From Schistocephalus solidus (taxonomy: Eukaryota; Platyhelminthes; Cestoda; Diphyllobothriidea; Diphyllobothriidae), in assembly GCA_017591395.1 (NCBI GenBank), contig WEDG01002018.1, positions 62,001 to 126,000 on the forward strand: a stretch of 64,000 nucleotides of DNA, given 5' to 3'. How positions within the stretch are numbered: position 1 is the first letter of the stretch; each line of letters begins with the position of its first letter. Both the position numbers and the translations under genes were made by a program. Shown piece after piece: positions 63,265 through 64,000 of the stretch. The notes beneath the pieces are model-generated. The model was not told where the DNA came from. It made no database searches and was given only the letters and a program-made list of their open reading frames with translations.

Positions 63265-64000
63265 CCCTTGAGCTTTCGCCCTTTTAGGCTTTCGTCTTCG
63301 TAATTCACATCCAACAAACTTATTAAACACATGGCCCGTTTGGCGGGAGGCGACTTTAAGTGGACATGTCCGGAACTGTAGTCATTTGTTTTATGACTTG
63401 TGTTTATTCCATATTTTAGATTTAAATCAGCAGTTTGTCGTGTGGTGATAGCTCCATGGTATTACCATTGTTTTCCATACTCTCGTGCCCTGGTTCGAAC
63501 CTTGACAGTGCCACCGATTTCGCAAGATTCTCGAAGAGTTTATTTTTGACTTCTATTATAGATTGCAAAAACTATAAATGGTGTTAAATGTATGGGATGA
63601 CGTTTTTAGCAGGAACAAAGTTATGAATAAAATATCGAAATGACTTCTCCCTTTGAAAACTGAAAAATATCGTAAAGCTGCTGACGATAAATGCACAGAA
63701 GGATGGTATCGTTTGTTTCACTGCTGTCCTGGAGTAAGTTTTTGAGGATGGAGAGTATGCCGAATAGAATCCAAAATTTAATCAATAAATTCCACAAGAG
63801 TGACCAGCAGACCAAAATCTCGAATGGAGTAAATTCCTTGGAGTTCGAGCACTTTAAACCGAATTTGAAAGGCGCGCGACCAGTTTCTAACAGATAACTT
63901 GATAACCTTATATCGATTGATAGGTTAGTTCAAAGAAAGCAACACCTGAACGCAAAGAACAGAGAGCGTTCAAAAGTGGAGGATACAGGAGGAGGCATAA
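63265..64000. other. No recognised feature
   Basis: Nothing identified on either strand up to the window end. Confidence 0.4.

Noticed and set aside
1..64000. CRISPR array or bacterial operon
   Set aside because: No regularly spaced identical repeats with unique spacers and no prokaryotic gene organisation; the spliced kelch gene and retroelements show a eukaryote.

Overview
This is eukaryotic, repeat-dominated DNA. No bacterial operons, rRNA genes or functional tRNA genes are visible. The content fits a flatworm, most likely a diphyllobothriid tapeworm. The reasons are CR1-like and zinc-finger-bearing non-LTR retrotransposons, Penelope-like elements, tRNA-derived SINEs sitting beside long (TA)n tracts, and very short introns mixed with very long ones. 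The species assignment is inference from remembered family resemblance and was not searched.

The only host gene I can support is a BTB-BACK-Kelch (KLHL-type) gene on the minus strand. It runs from a start codon near 36923 down to at least 11499. Exons 1-4 (36923-36708, 36655-36513, 36472-36332, 33227-32850) join in matching phases and give a BTB domain followed by a BACK domain. The introns are 52, 40 and 3104 bp. Kelch-blade exons follow at about 27615-27477, 13598-13376 and 11932-11499. One or more blade exons and the 3' end were not found. The large introns hold most of the repeats between 11.5 and 33 kb.

Region by region: 1-6 kb holds diverged repeats with hammerhead-like motifs. 6.6-9.5 kb holds a family of about 500 bp (called R1 here) and the endonuclease half of a broken non-LTR retrotransposon. 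9.5-14 kb holds kelch exons, an AT-rich inverted-repeat element (called TIR-A here) and a SINE. 14.2-16.4 kb is a head-to-head pair of Penelope-like 3' ends between two (TA)n tracts. 18.2-21 kb holds a hammerhead-like foldback and the reverse-transcriptase half of the retrotransposon, which ends in an array of C2H2 zinc fingers. 21-23.3 kb is R1 and SINE copies. 23.5-25.5 kb is the best TIR-A copy. 28-32.8 kb holds further repeats, including a SINE foldback in (TA)n. 35.2-36.1 kb is a tandem 354-bp repeat carrying near-perfect type I hammerhead ribozymes. 38-42.3 kb holds LTR-like, R1 and TIR-A pieces. 43-63 kb is almost entirely degenerate CR1-like elements plus one Penelope-like element with inverted terminal arms.

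The most interesting material is the set of hammerhead ribozyme families. The 354-bp tandem at 35.3-36.1 kb has the organisation of a retrozyme. A second family shows covarying stem I pairs between copies at 18.2 and 47.0 kb. All retrotransposon reading frames I inspected carry stops or frameshifts and look dead. The kelch gene shows no defect in the exons I could assemble.
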